Positions 1 to 7,986 of a DNA stretch of 22,486 nucleotides are shown piece by piece. The translations under genes were made by a program, and so were the position numbers. This stretch comes from Pseudomonadota bacterium (GTDB taxonomy: Bacteria > Pseudomonadota > Alphaproteobacteria > Sphingomonadales > Sphingomonadaceae), in NCBI GenBank assembly GCA_023386135.1, contig JAEWKG010000095.1, positions 1-22,486 of the forward strand, read 5' to 3'. The notes under the pieces are model-generated. The model searched no databases. It saw only the letters and a program-made list of their open reading frames with translations, and had not been told where the DNA came from. Each line of letters begins with the position of its first letter. Within the stretch, counting starts at the first letter, position 1.

Positions 1-13
1 TGGAAGGGGGAAG

Positions 14-847
14 ATGTCTGTTTGGTCGGCCTGGGCCGGGCGCGAGGAACGGCGCCGCGACCGGCTCGACCCCGCCCTCGCGGCGCGGTGGCTGGCGACG
101 TTCGATTTGCCGGCGCAGAGCGAAGGCGCGATGCCTCAGGGTGTCCACTTCTGCCTCTGCACGCCCGACGCGCAGACCGCTGCGCTGGGGGAGGACGGTC
201 ACCCCATGCGTGACGACAGCGCGACAAGCTTTTTCCCGCCGGTCCCGCTCCCGCGCCGGATGTGGGCGGCGAGCGCGATCGAGTTCGAGGCACCCATCGC
301 GATCGGCGCCGATATCGAGCGGGTCTCGCGCATCGCCTCGATCACGCCCAAGTCCGGCAAGAGCGGAGAGATGGTGTTCGTCGAGGTTCTGCATGAAACC
401 TCCGCTGACGGTGCGCTCGCGGTGCGCGAAACGCAGACGCTGGTCTACCGCGAAGCCGCGGCGGGCGACGCGCCGCTTCAGCCGGCCGCTCTCGCCGATG
501 ACCGGTTCAATGCGGACGAGTGGCAAACCCATCGGGCGCTGACGCCGCACGAGCCGCTGCTGTTTCGCTTCTCCGCGCTCACGTTCAACACCCACCGCAT
601 CCACTACGACCTGCCTTACGCGCGCGATGCCGAGCGTTATCGCGGATTGGTCGTGCACGGGCCGCTGATGGCGAACCTGCTGCTGCAGCTTGCGGGTCCA
701 GTGAAGCGGTTCGCTTTCCGCGCAGTCAGCCCCGCGATTGTCGGGGAACCCCTCCACCTCGTCTCGCGCGCCGAGGGAGACACGCTCACCCTCGGAGCGT
801 TCGCGGGCGATGGGCGCCAGGTCGTGCAGGCCGACGCGACGCGCTAG
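14..847 (+). CDS. MaoC-like / FAS1-like hot-dog dehydratase (acyl-CoA hydratase)
   Basis: The product has 277 residues and looks like a two-hot-dog acyl-thioester hydratase of the type annotated as FAS1-like dehydratase or mesaconyl-C4-CoA hydratase. Such enzymes add or remove water on short acyl-CoAs in the cytoplasm. The N-terminal half (about 1-150) matches the MaoC N-terminal dehydratase style. The C-terminal half carries the hydratase-like stretch F191-N-T-H194-R-I-H197-Y-D and then H215-G-P-L before a hydrophobic helix, the usual layout of the second hot-dog fold. The ATG at 14 follows a purine-rich GGAAGGGGGA, a good ribosome site. Any upstream operon partner lies outside the window, so the substrate cannot be fixed. 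phhA follows on the same strand 48 bases later. Family is fairly sure; substrate is unknown. Confidence 0.8.
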   Translation: MSVWSAWAGREERRRDRLDPALAARWLATFDLPAQSEGAMPQGVHFCLCTPDAQTAALGEDGHPMRDDSATSFFPPVPLPRRMWAASAIEFEAPIAIGADIERVSRIASITPKSGKSGEMVFVEVLHETSADGALAVRETQTLVYREAAAGDAPLQPAALADDRFNADEWQTHRALTPHEPLLFRFSALTFNTHRIHYDLPYARDAERYRGLVVHGPLMANLLLQLAGPVKRFAFRAVSPAIVGEPLHLVSRAEGDTLTLGAFAGDGRQVVQADATR

Positions 848-895
848 GCGAATTGCCGGTGCCCGATGCGCCTGCTAGACGTTTCACTTGAAACC

Positions 896-1834
896 ATGGC
901 CGCTCTAGCAACCCCGGACGCCGACTTTACCGCCCTGCCGGAGATGCCGGCGGACGTCTTCACCGCGCCACTACAGAAGCCCGCGCACGTGGGCGAAGAC
1001 TGGCTCGAGCCCAAGCAGGCCGAGTACTCCAGCGACGACGACGCGATCTGGAACGACCTGTTCGCGCGGCAGATGGACGTGCTGCCCGGCCGCGCGGCGG
1101 GGGCATTCATGGCGGGGCTGCAGAAGCTCAATCTCAACCGCGGCGGAGTGCCCGAATTCGGCAAGCTCAGCGAAGACCTCGGCCACCTGACCGGCTGGTC
1201 CGTGGTGCCGGTGCCGATGCTGATCCCCGATCACGTGTTCTTCTGGCACCTCGCCAACCGGCGCTTCCCGGCGGGCAACTTCATCAGAACGCGCGAGACG
1301 TTCGACTATATCGAGGAGCCCGACGTCTTCCACGACGTGTTCGGCCACGTGCCGATGCTGACCGACCCGGTCTATGCCGACCACATGCAGGAATACGGCC
1401 GCGCCGGGTGGAAGGCGATGCGCTACAACCGGCTGAAGGCGCTGGGCGCGCTCTACTGGTACACGGTCGAGTTCGGGCTGATCGAGGAAGCCGGCGGGAT
1501 CAAGGCCTACGGCGCGGGCATCCTCTCGGGCCCGACCGAGGTGGTCTATGCGACCGAGGCGAAGAGCCCCAATCGGATCATGCTCAACGTCGACCGGGTC
1601 ATGCGCACCGACTACGTGATCAGCGATCTCCAGCCGACCTACTTCGTGATCGAGAGCTTCGAGGATCTCTATCGCCAGACGGTGGAGCGCGATTTCGACC
1701 GGCTCTACCGCAGCCTGCACCCGGGGTTCACCTACGCCAACAGCGCGGTGATCGATCTCGACAATGTGGTGAACGTGGGCACGCAGGAATACCTGCTGCG
1801 CGGCGGACGCGGCAGCGGCGCGCGGCCGGTCTAA
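896..1834 (+). CDS. phhA: Phenylalanine 4-monooxygenase (phenylalanine hydroxylase)
   Basis: This iron- and tetrahydropterin-dependent enzyme turns phenylalanine into tyrosine. With the start at 896 it has 312 residues, typical of bacterial single-domain PhhA without a regulatory ACT domain. The iron ligands are visible: H146 and H151 in DVFHDVFGHVPML, and E192 in YWYTVEFGL. They match the 2-His-1-Glu triad of aromatic amino acid hydroxylases. An in-frame ATG at 866 would add 10 residues. Neither start has a clear Shine-Dalgarno; 896 was preferred because the protein then begins MAALATPDADF, which I recall as the usual start in related bacteria. The pterin-recycling partner phhB is not next to it. 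The gene ends just before a hairpin at 1858-1885 whose T-tract serves the opposite strand. Confidence 0.95.
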   Translation: MAALATPDADFTALPEMPADVFTAPLQKPAHVGEDWLEPKQAEYSSDDDAIWNDLFARQMDVLPGRAAGAFMAGLQKLNLNRGGVPEFGKLSEDLGHLTGWSVVPVPMLIPDHVFFWHLANRRFPAGNFIRTRETFDYIEEPDVFHDVFGHVPMLTDPVYADHMQEYGRAGWKAMRYNRLKALGALYWYTVEFGLIEEAGGIKAYGAGILSGPTEVVYATEAKSPNRIMLNVDRVMRTDYVISDLQPTYFVIESFEDLYRQTVERDFDRLYRSLHPGFTYANSAVIDLDNVVNVGTQEYLLRGGRGSGARPV

Positions 1835-1845
1835 CCTTTCGCTTG

Positions 1846-1888
1846 GGCAAAAAGAAAACCGGCCCGGGATCGCTCCCGGGCCGGTCTA
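1846..1888 (-). terminator. Rho-independent terminator for the lipoprotein gene
   Basis: Bases 1858-1869 and 1874-1885 form a perfect 12-bp GC-rich stem closed by a 4-base loop. On the minus strand the stem is followed by TTTCTTTTT, a classic intrinsic terminator for the leftward lipoprotein transcript. On the plus strand no T-run follows, so it should terminate phhA poorly, although the hairpin could still protect the phhA 3' end. Confidence 0.88.
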
Positions 1889-1905
1889 TCTCGAAAACGC
1901 GAACC

Positions 1906-2187
1906 TTAGTTGGTGGTCGCGGTCGCGGCCGGGCCAGGGGCGCCGGTCTTGTCGGCCATTTCGCCTTCCTTCTCCATCGCGTCGGCCTTGTCTTCGGCCT
2001 TGTCGGTCATCGCGGAAGCCTGGGCGTCGGTAATCTGGCCAGCGTCGGCGGCCGCTTCGGCCGAAGCGTTGGTGGCTTCGGCAGCCTGCTCACCGGCGTC
2101 TTCGGCGGCGTTTTCCTTCGGGCCGTCGCAAGCGGCGACGGTCAGTCCAAGGACGAGAGCCGACGACAGAGCAATGAGTTTCTTCAT
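1906..2187 (-). CDS. Small alanine-rich lipoprotein of unknown function
   Basis: A 93-residue protein with a lipoprotein signal: MKK, a hydrophobic stretch, then VAAC, placing the lipidated cysteine at residue 20. The mature part is short, rich in Ala, Glu, Asp and Lys, and predicted largely helical (for example DKAEDKADAMEKEGEMADK), ending in a Pro/Ala/Thr tail. It is likely membrane-anchored on the periplasmic side. The ATG at 2187 was chosen because it gives the signal peptide and follows AGGGGAAGAAGAA; the open frame runs further upstream, but that extension lacks family features. It lies 61 bases downstream of the GlsB-like gene on the same strand and has its own strong terminator. No specific function is recognised. 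Confidence 0.85.
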   Translation of the reverse strand: MKKLIALSSALVLGLTVAACDGPKENAAEDAGEQAAEATNASAEAAADAGQITDAQASAMTDKAEDKADAMEKEGEMADKTGAPGPAATATTN

Positions 2188-2248
2188 TTCTTCTTCCCCT
2201 TTTTGGATGGGACGGGAGGCATAACAAATCCCCGTCCACGGTGGTAAG

Positions 2249-2515
2249 CTAAAATGTGTCGTTGCGAAGGCGTGGTGCGACGAGCGTGTTGAACGCCGCG
2301 AGCAGCGCCGCCGCGCCCGCGATGGAGAGCAGCAGCGCCTGCGCCGAGAGGCCGACCAGCAGCGACTCGTCGCTCGCGAACGCGCCCGCGATGAGCGCGC
2401 CGACGACACCGAGCGCGACGTTGGCGGCGATACCGCGTCCGTCGTCGCTTCGGCTGAGAATGGAGGCGAGCCATCCGAGGATGCCCCCCACCGCGATCAA
2501 CACCACAAATCCCAT
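2249..2515 (-). CDS. GlsB/YeaQ/YmgE family stress-response membrane protein
   Basis: An 88-residue, very hydrophobic protein with three predicted membrane segments. It has the Gly-rich pattern of the transglycosylase-associated (GlsB/YeaQ/YmgE) family: GGILGWLASILSRSDDGRG near the N-terminus, then NVALGVVGALIAGAF. The family is associated with envelope or general stress, but its biochemistry is not settled. The start at 2515 has AGGTG about 8 bases upstream. The lipoprotein gene follows downstream on the same strand. The uppP gene ends 90 bases upstream, leaving room for its own promoter. Confidence 0.85.
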   Translation of the reverse strand: MGFVVLIAVGGILGWLASILSRSDDGRGIAANVALGVVGALIAGAFASDESLLVGLSAQALLLSIAGAAALLAAFNTLVAPRLRNDTF

Positions 2516-2605
2516 CGTCTTGACACCTGTTAGAGCGTCAAGCGCCGCAAACCGGGGTTGGTTCCGCGCGCAGGCAGCGATTTTGCGGAGTGTGGCGCGA
2601 ATGCC

Positions 2606-3415
2606 TCAGCGGCTGGCGAGCCAGATAACCGCCGCGAGGCCGACCGCGATGCGGTACCACGCGAAGGGCGCGAAGCCCCGGCGCGAGACGTAGGCGACGA
2701 ACGCGCGGATCACGATCAGCGCAACCACGAACGCGACGACGAAGCCCACCGCGACCTCGGTCCACCCCACCCCCGCGCCGCCGGCGAGCTCGGCGCGCTT
2801 GTCGATCAGGCTCAAGGCCGTTGCGCCGAGCATCGTCGGGATGGCGAGGAAGAACGAGAATTCCGCCGCGGTCTTGCGCCCTACGCCCAGCGCGAGCGCG
2901 CCCATGATCGTCGCGCCCGAGCGGCTGACGCCGGGCACCAGCGCGAGGCACTGCGCCAGGCCCACGCCGAGCGCCTGGCGCACCGGAAGGTCGGCGACGC
3001 CGGTTTCCTCGCCCGGTTTGACCGCCCGCTCGACCGCGAGGATCGCGACACCGCCCGCGATCAGCGCCCATGCGACGATCGTCGGGCTCTCGAGCATCTC
3101 ATAGATGAAGCCCTTGAGCGCGAAGCCGAGCGCTGCCGAGGGCAGGAAGCCGAGCAAGAGGTTGCGCACGAAGCGCAGCCCTTCGGCCTCCAGCCGCAGC
3201 AGTTTCATCCCCTCGTCCCAGAACGTGCGCCGGTACTGGACCACGACCGCGAGGATCGCGCCAAGCTGGATGACGACGTTGAACAGCTCCCACTGCGCCG
3301 CATCGTAACCGAACAGCTCCGAGGCGAGGATCAGGTGGCCGGTGGAGGAGACCGGGATGAATTCGGTCAGGCCCTCGACGATGCCGAGGAGGATGGCGGT
3401 GAGGATCAGACCCAT
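2606..3415 (-). CDS. uppP: Undecaprenyl-diphosphatase UppP (BacA)
   Basis: An integral membrane phosphatase that converts undecaprenyl diphosphate to the monophosphate carrier lipid used for peptidoglycan and exopolysaccharide synthesis. The protein has 269 residues from the ATG at 3415, normal for the family, and is hydrophobic throughout. The signature sequences are present: E14-G-L-T-E18-F-I-P-V-S-S-T-G-H27 near the N-terminus and P161-G-V-S-R-S-G-A-T mid-protein, the two catalytic motifs of BacA/UppP. An ATG 18 bases further upstream (3433) is less likely because families start at MGLILTAILLG. A palindromic repeat lies just upstream. It is unlinked here to other cell-wall genes. Confidence 0.95.
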   Translation of the reverse strand: MGLILTAILLGIVEGLTEFIPVSSTGHLILASELFGYDAAQWELFNVVIQLGAILAVVVQYRRTFWDEGMKLLRLEAEGLRFVRNLLLGFLPSAALGFALKGFIYEMLESPTIVAWALIAGGVAILAVERAVKPGEETGVADLPVRQALGVGLAQCLALVPGVSRSGATIMGALALGVGRKTAAEFSFFLAIPTMLGATALSLIDKRAELAGGAGVGWTEVAVGFVVAFVVALIVIRAFVAYVSRRGFAPFAWYRIAVGLAAVIWLASR

Positions 3416-3453
3416 GCGCCGCCCATGAAGCAAGGGCCGCGCATGTCAATGCG

Positions 3454-3594
3454 CTCCTCCCCGTTCCGCAGGAATGGGGGGGGACTGCCGCCGATGGCGG
3501 TGGTGGAGGGGTGATGCGGTGCAAACTACCCCTCCGTCACACGCCTGCGGCGCGTGCCACCTCCCCATTCGCGCTGTGCGCGAACGGGGAGGAG
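3454..3594. repeat. 141-bp composite palindromic repeat (MITE/REP-like)
   Basis: The ends are perfect 13-base inverted repeats: CTCCTCCCCGTTC at 3454-3466 and GAACGGGGAGGAG at 3582-3594. Nested inside are GGAGGGGT (3505-3512) against ACCCCTCC (3528-3535). Each half also folds alone: 3459-3467 with 3471-3479, and 3561-3574 with 3578-3591 (one mismatch, TGT loop). It fills the space between the peptidase stop and the uppP start and contains no convincing ORF. I recall similar CTCCCC...GGGGAG intergenic palindromes from sphingomonad genomes, but no second copy is in this window. Confidence 0.72.
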
Positions 3595-3601
3595 CTTTCG
3601 C

Positions 3602-5785
3602 TTACCAGATGCGGATGCGCTGCTCCGGCGGCAGGTAGAGCGCATCGTCGGGCGTCACGTTGAACGCCTTGTACCACTCGTCGAAGTTCCGGACGATGCC
3701 GTTGGTGCGGTACTGCTCCGGGCTGTGCGGATCGGTGCGAAGGCGCTGCAGCGCGGTCGCGTCGCGCTGCTGCGAGCGCCACACCTGCGCCCAGGCGAGG
3801 AAGAAGCGCTGGTCGCCGGTCAACCCGTCGATCACCGGCGCCTTCTTGCCATTGAGCGACATATGGTACGCGCGGTACGCCACCGACAGGCCGCCGAGAT
3901 CGCCGATGTTCTCGCCCAGCGTCAGGCGCCCGTTCACGCACGGCTGCCCTTCGCCCAGCGGGCAGAACTTGTTGTACTGATCGACCAGCGCGCTCGTCAG
4001 CTTGTCGAACGCGGCGCGGTCGGCGTCGGTCCACCAGTTGCGCAGCATGCCGGTACCGTCGGACTTGGAACCCTGGTCGTCGAAGCCGTGGCCCATTTCG
4101 TGCCCGATCACCGCGCCGATCCCGCCGTAGTTGACCGCCGGGTCCGCCGTCAGGCCGAAGAACGGCTGCTGGAGAATGCCCGCCGGGAACACGATCTCGT
4201 TCTTGGTCGGGTTGTAATAGGCGTTCACCGTCTCGGGCAGCATGCCCCATTCGGTGCGGTCGATCGGCCCGCCGAGCTTCTTGAGCTCGTCGGCGGTCTC
4301 CCACGTGCCCGCGGCGATGCGGTTGGCGAGCGGCTGGCCGGGGGTGATCGCGAGGCCGGGGTAGGTTTCCAGCTTGTCGCGGTAGCCGATCTTGGGATCG
4401 AACGCGTCGAGCTTGGCGGTCGCTTCCTTCTTGGTCGCCGCGCTCATCCACTTGTTCTCGGCGATGCTGACGCCCAATGACTTGCGCAGGTTGGCGACCA
4501 GGTCGACCATCGCCGCCTTGTTGGCCGGCGGGAAGTAGCGCTGAACATAGGCCGCGCCGACCAGCTCGCCCATCAGCCCTTCGCTCTCGTCGATCGCGCG
4601 CTTCCACCGCGGGCGCTGCTCGGGCGTGCCGCCCAGCGTCTTGCCGTAGAATTCGAACTGCGCGGCATCGATGTCGCTCGGCAGCACCGCGGCGTTGCCC
4701 GACAGGAAGCCCTTGATCATCCACGCCTGCAGCACGTCGATCGGGGTCGCTTCGAGCAGCTTCATCATCGCCGGGGTGCCGCCGCCGATCTTGGCGAGCG
4801 TCGCTTCGTCGAGCCCGAGCTCCTTCGCGCGCTCGGGCGTCGGCGGCAGGTCGCCCACCACGAAGCGGTCGGTCTTGTCGAAGCCCGATGCGGTCAGGAA
4901 CGCGGCGGTCGGGAACGCCGGGTCGAGCGCGCCCAGCTCGGCGGGGGTCAGCGCGTTGTAGGTGAGGTCGCGGTTGCGGCGGGTGGCGCGGTCCCACGCC
5001 ACCTTGCGCGCGGCGCTGTCCTCGAAGGCATAGACCTTGGCCGCCATCCCGGCGGGATCGGCGTACCCGGCCTTGCCGAGCAGGAACGCAAGATAGTCGC
5101 GGTACTTCGCCTGGATCGCTTTACCCGCGTCGGTTTCGTCGAGGTAGTAGTCGCGGTCGGGCAGGCCCAGGCCGCCCGCGCCCACGGCGATCGAGTAGCG
5201 GGTCGGCTCCTTGGCATCGACGGTCACGCCGCCGCCGATCGGCGAGGGATAGCCGACGGTGCCCCACAGCGTGGCGAGCTTGGCCAGCGTGTCGGCGTTG
5301 CGGATCTGGTCGAGGTAGGGCTGCGCGGGGGCCAGGCCGGCGGCGTCGATCGCCTTGGTGTCGAGGAACGCGTTGTAGGCATCGACGATGCGCTTCTCGT
5401 CGGCCGACAGCGTCGCCGGGTCCTTGGCGACGAGCTCGTCCACCAGCGCCTTCACGTCGCTGGTCGATTTCTCGCGCAGCAGGTTGAACGCGCCGAAGCG
5501 GCTGAACTCGGGCGGCAGCGGGTTGGCCTTGAGCCACTTGGCGTTGGCGTAGCCAAAGAAGTCGTCACCCGGATCGATCGAGGGATCGATGTCGTTGGGA
5601 TCGAAGCCCCACTTGCCGAAGGTCATCGTCGGCAGCGGCGCTGGCGCCGAGGCAGGAGCGGGTGCGGAAGCCGGGGCCGATGCAGCAGCAGGCGTGGCAG
5701 CCGGGGCATCGTCCGCCAGCGCGGGCGCGGCGACGGTCAGGGCAAGGGCGCTGATCCCCAGCGCGGCAAGTGTCTTCATGGTCAT
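3602..5785 (-). CDS. Secreted M13-family (PepO/neprilysin-like) zinc metallopeptidase
   Basis: A 727-residue zinc endopeptidase of family M13, which cleaves peptides outside the cytoplasm. From the ATG at 5785 there is a signal peptide (TMKTLAALGISALALTVAAPALA, probable cut after A24). An Ala/Pro/Ser-rich linker follows (about 25-52), then the M13 N-terminal domain beginning near FGKWGFD. The catalytic site is H562-E-M-G-H566, with the downstream zinc and catalytic residues in G-E625-N-I-G-D629. The C-terminus ends in RIW, as in family members. GGGA lies about 8 bases before 5785; a second ATG at 5779 is equally workable. It is probably periplasmic or exported. The 189 bases upstream, to the ABC gene stop, show only weak promoter-like sequence and a small palindrome near 5947-5960. 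No substrate can be inferred. Confidence 0.93.
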   Translation of the reverse strand: MTMKTLAALGISALALTVAAPALADDAPAATPAAASAPASAPAPASAPAPLPTMTFGKWGFDPNDIDPSIDPGDDFFGYANAKWLKANPLPPEFSRFGAFNLLREKSTSDVKALVDELVAKDPATLSADEKRIVDAYNAFLDTKAIDAAGLAPAQPYLDQIRNADTLAKLATLWGTVGYPSPIGGGVTVDAKEPTRYSIAVGAGGLGLPDRDYYLDETDAGKAIQAKYRDYLAFLLGKAGYADPAGMAAKVYAFEDSAARKVAWDRATRRNRDLTYNALTPAELGALDPAFPTAAFLTASGFDKTDRFVVGDLPPTPERAKELGLDEATLAKIGGGTPAMMKLLEATPIDVLQAWMIKGFLSGNAAVLPSDIDAAQFEFYGKTLGGTPEQRPRWKRAIDESEGLMGELVGAAYVQRYFPPANKAAMVDLVANLRKSLGVSIAENKWMSAATKKEATAKLDAFDPKIGYRDKLETYPGLAITPGQPLANRIAAGTWETADELKKLGGPIDRTEWGMLPETVNAYYNPTKNEIVFPAGILQQPFFGLTADPAVNYGGIGAVIGHEMGHGFDDQGSKSDGTGMLRNWWTDADRAAFDKLTSALVDQYNKFCPLGEGQPCVNGRLTLGENIGDLGGLSVAYRAYHMSLNGKKAPVIDGLTGDQRFFLAWAQVWRSQQRDATALQRLRTDPHSPEQYRTNGIVRNFDEWYKAFNVTPDDALYLPPEQRIRIW

Positions 5786-5974
5786 GACGAGTCCCGATAG
5801 TGATCTGTGGTCGCGGGCGGGCACGCGCTCGCGAGGGGAAGAGTAGCGTCCGGCGGACCGCCCTACCTTACGATAGGCACGGCCCGTCCCGCAACGCTTA
5901 TGTCGGCGATGCGATCAAGGGCGTGACCGCCTGCTGAACGGGCTGCCCATGCCGCATGGCACGGCGACGATCGC

Positions 5975-7828
5975 TCAAGCCGCCTCCACGGCGCCGAACT
6001 GCAGCTTGGCGAGGCGGGCATAGAGGCCGCCCGCTTCCGCCAGCACGCCGTGGCTGCCCTGCTCGACGATGCGGCCATCGTCCATCACCACGATCCGATC
6101 GGCCTGCCGCACGGTGGCGAGGCGGTGAGCGATGACCAGAGTGGTGCGGTCGGCCATCAGCCGGTCGAGCGCATCCTGCACCAGCCGCTCGCTCTCGGCG
6201 TCCAATGCGCTGGTCGCCTCGTCGAGCAGCAGGATCGGCGCCTTGCGCAGGATCGCGCGGGCGATCGCGAAGCGCTGGCGCTGCCCGCCCGAAAGCTGGG
6301 TGCCGTTCTCGCCGAGGAACGTATCGAGCCCCTGCGGCAGCGCGCGCAGGAACGCTTCGGCATTGGCGGCGCGGGCAGCCTCCCAGATCTCCTCGTCGCT
6401 CGCGTCCCAGTTTCCGTAGCGCAGGTTGTCGCGCGCGTTGGCGCTGAACAGCACGCCTTCCTGCGGCACGAAGGCGATGCGGCGGCGGATTTCGGCCGGA
6501 TCGGCGCTGGTCAGCGGAACCCCGTCGAGGCGGATGGTACCGGCCTGCGGATCGTAGAACCGCTCGACCAGCTGGAAGATGGTGCTCTTGCCCGCGCCCG
6601 ACGGGCCGACGATGGCGACGGTCTCGCCCGGCTGCACCTCGAGGGTGAAGTCGCGCAGCGCCGGGCTCTCGAGCCGGGTCGGATAGCGGAAGCTGACGTT
6701 ACGGAACGACAGCGATCCGCGCGCGGGCTCGGGCAGCGCCTCGGGCCGGGCCGGCGGGGCGATGCTCGGTTTTTCGTTGAGGAGCTCGGCCAGCCGGCTC
6801 GCCGCACCCGCTCCGCGCAGGAGATCGCCGTAGACCTCGGTCAGCGCGCCGAACGCGCCCGCCACCAGCCCGGCGGTCACCACCACCGCGGCGATCGTGC
6901 CGCCCGAGATCGCCCCGCTCGCCACGCCCATCGCGCCGCGCCACAGCAGCAGCACGATCGCGCCGAACACGATCATGATGATGATCGCGGTCATCGCCGC
7001 GCGGATCAGGATTCGCCGCCTTGCGGTCGAGAAGGTCCGCTCGACCGCTTCGGCGAAACGGGTCTTCTCGCGGTCTTCCTGGTTGAAGGCCTGCACGATC
7101 TTCATCGCCGCGAGCACTTCGGTGGTGATCGCGCCGATGTCCGCCACCCGGTCCTGGCTGGTTCGCGAAACGGTGCGCAGGCGGCGGCCGAACACGGTGA
7201 TCGGCACCACGATCGCGGGGATGATCAGCATCATCCACATCGTCAGCGTGGGGACGAGCGTGAACAGGTAGATCGTCCCGCCGATCGCCATCAGCGTATT
7301 GCGCAAGGCGACCGAGACGGTCGTGCCCACCACCTGCTCGATCAGCGTGGTGTCGCTGGTCATCCGGCTGGAGATTTCCTTGGGCGAGTTCTCTTCGTAG
7401 AAACCGGGCGCAAGGCGCAGGAGGTTGGTCTGCACCGCCTGGCGGATGTCGGCGACCACCCGCTCGCCCAGCCAGCTCACGAAATAGAACCGCAGCGCCG
7501 TGCCCAGCCCAAGCACGATCACCACCCCGAACAGCAGGCGCACCGCGTGCTCGATCCCGGCGACATTGTCACCCTTGGCAAAGCCGTGGTCGATCAGGCT
7601 CTTGAAGTAGGCCGGGATCGCCAGCGTGGCGGCGGCGGTGATGGTGAGCGCGATCAGCGCCATCACCACGTGCCCCGGATATTTGAGCGCCTGCCGCCAG
7701 ATCATGACCAGCGGACGGACGCTTTTCGCCGCCAGCGGGTCGCGCGGCTTGCGCCGGAACAATCCGGTGCGCCGATTTTCTTCTACTGCTTCGACCCCGC
7801 TCAGGTCCGCGCGTTCGCTCTGGTCCAT
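5975..7828 (-). CDS. MsbA-like ABC exporter, fused membrane and ATPase domains
   Basis: A 617-residue half-transporter expected to act as a homodimer in the inner membrane. About six membrane segments lie between residues 55 and 335, followed by an ATPase domain: Walker A G408-PSGAG-K414-S, Q-loop Q456, signature LSGGQ 512-516, Walker B ILLLDE 532-537 and switch H568. The layout matches the MsbA/lipid and multidrug exporter class; the substrate cannot be told from sequence. The ATG at 7828 (MDQSERADLSG) was chosen. The frame stays open another 60 codons upstream, but that part runs through the regulatory gap shared with phaZ and looks non-coding. It is transcribed divergently from phaZ. Confidence 0.92.
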   Translation of the reverse strand: MDQSERADLSGVEAVEENRRTGLFRRKPRDPLAAKSVRPLVMIWRQALKYPGHVVMALIALTITAAATLAIPAYFKSLIDHGFAKGDNVAGIEHAVRLLFGVVIVLGLGTALRFYFVSWLGERVVADIRQAVQTNLLRLAPGFYEENSPKEISSRMTSDTTLIEQVVGTTVSVALRNTLMAIGGTIYLFTLVPTLTMWMMLIIPAIVVPITVFGRRLRTVSRTSQDRVADIGAITTEVLAAMKIVQAFNQEDREKTRFAEAVERTFSTARRRILIRAAMTAIIIMIVFGAIVLLLWRGAMGVASGAISGGTIAAVVVTAGLVAGAFGALTEVYGDLLRGAGAASRLAELLNEKPSIAPPARPEALPEPARGSLSFRNVSFRYPTRLESPALRDFTLEVQPGETVAIVGPSGAGKSTIFQLVERFYDPQAGTIRLDGVPLTSADPAEIRRRIAFVPQEGVLFSANARDNLRYGNWDASDEEIWEAARAANAEAFLRALPQGLDTFLGENGTQLSGGQRQRFAIARAILRKAPILLLDEATSALDAESERLVQDALDRLMADRTTLVIAHRLATVRQADRIVVMDDGRIVEQGSHGVLAEAGGLYARLAKLQFGAVEAA

Positions 7829-7899
7829 CGCCGCCGCACATAGGCGCGCAAGGTTCGCAAATCCACCGTGCTGCCCTGCGACGGGACCGCAGCTGCGTT

Positions 7900-7914
7900 T
7901 TGTGCGTTGCACAA
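7900..7914. promoter_or_regulatory. PhaR-like operator palindrome upstream of phaZ
   Basis: TTGTGCgttGCACAA is a perfect 6-bp inverted repeat around 3 bases, with the core TGC-N3-GCA. It lies 72 bases before the phaZ start, in the gap shared with the divergent ABC exporter gene. Alphaproteobacterial PhaR, the PHA-sensing repressor of phasin and PHA genes, is known to bind TGC/GCA-type palindromes, so a PhaR site here makes biological sense. The right half contains a -35-like TTGCAC (7907-7912) for phaZ, but no convincing -10 follows. The palindrome is seen; the regulator is inferred. Confidence 0.5.
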
Positions 7915-7986
7915 GAATCGGAACGCGGGCACGATGCCCGCCGAAGGGTCCATACCGCTCGCTCGAAAGCGGCGCCCAGCAGGGGA

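Noticed and set aside
6050..7843. 597-codon plus-strand ORF
   Set aside because: It is antisense to the ABC exporter, whose Walker, signature and switch motifs are intact. The translation is His/Arg/Asp/Gln-rich without family features, as expected for a GC-rich shadow frame.
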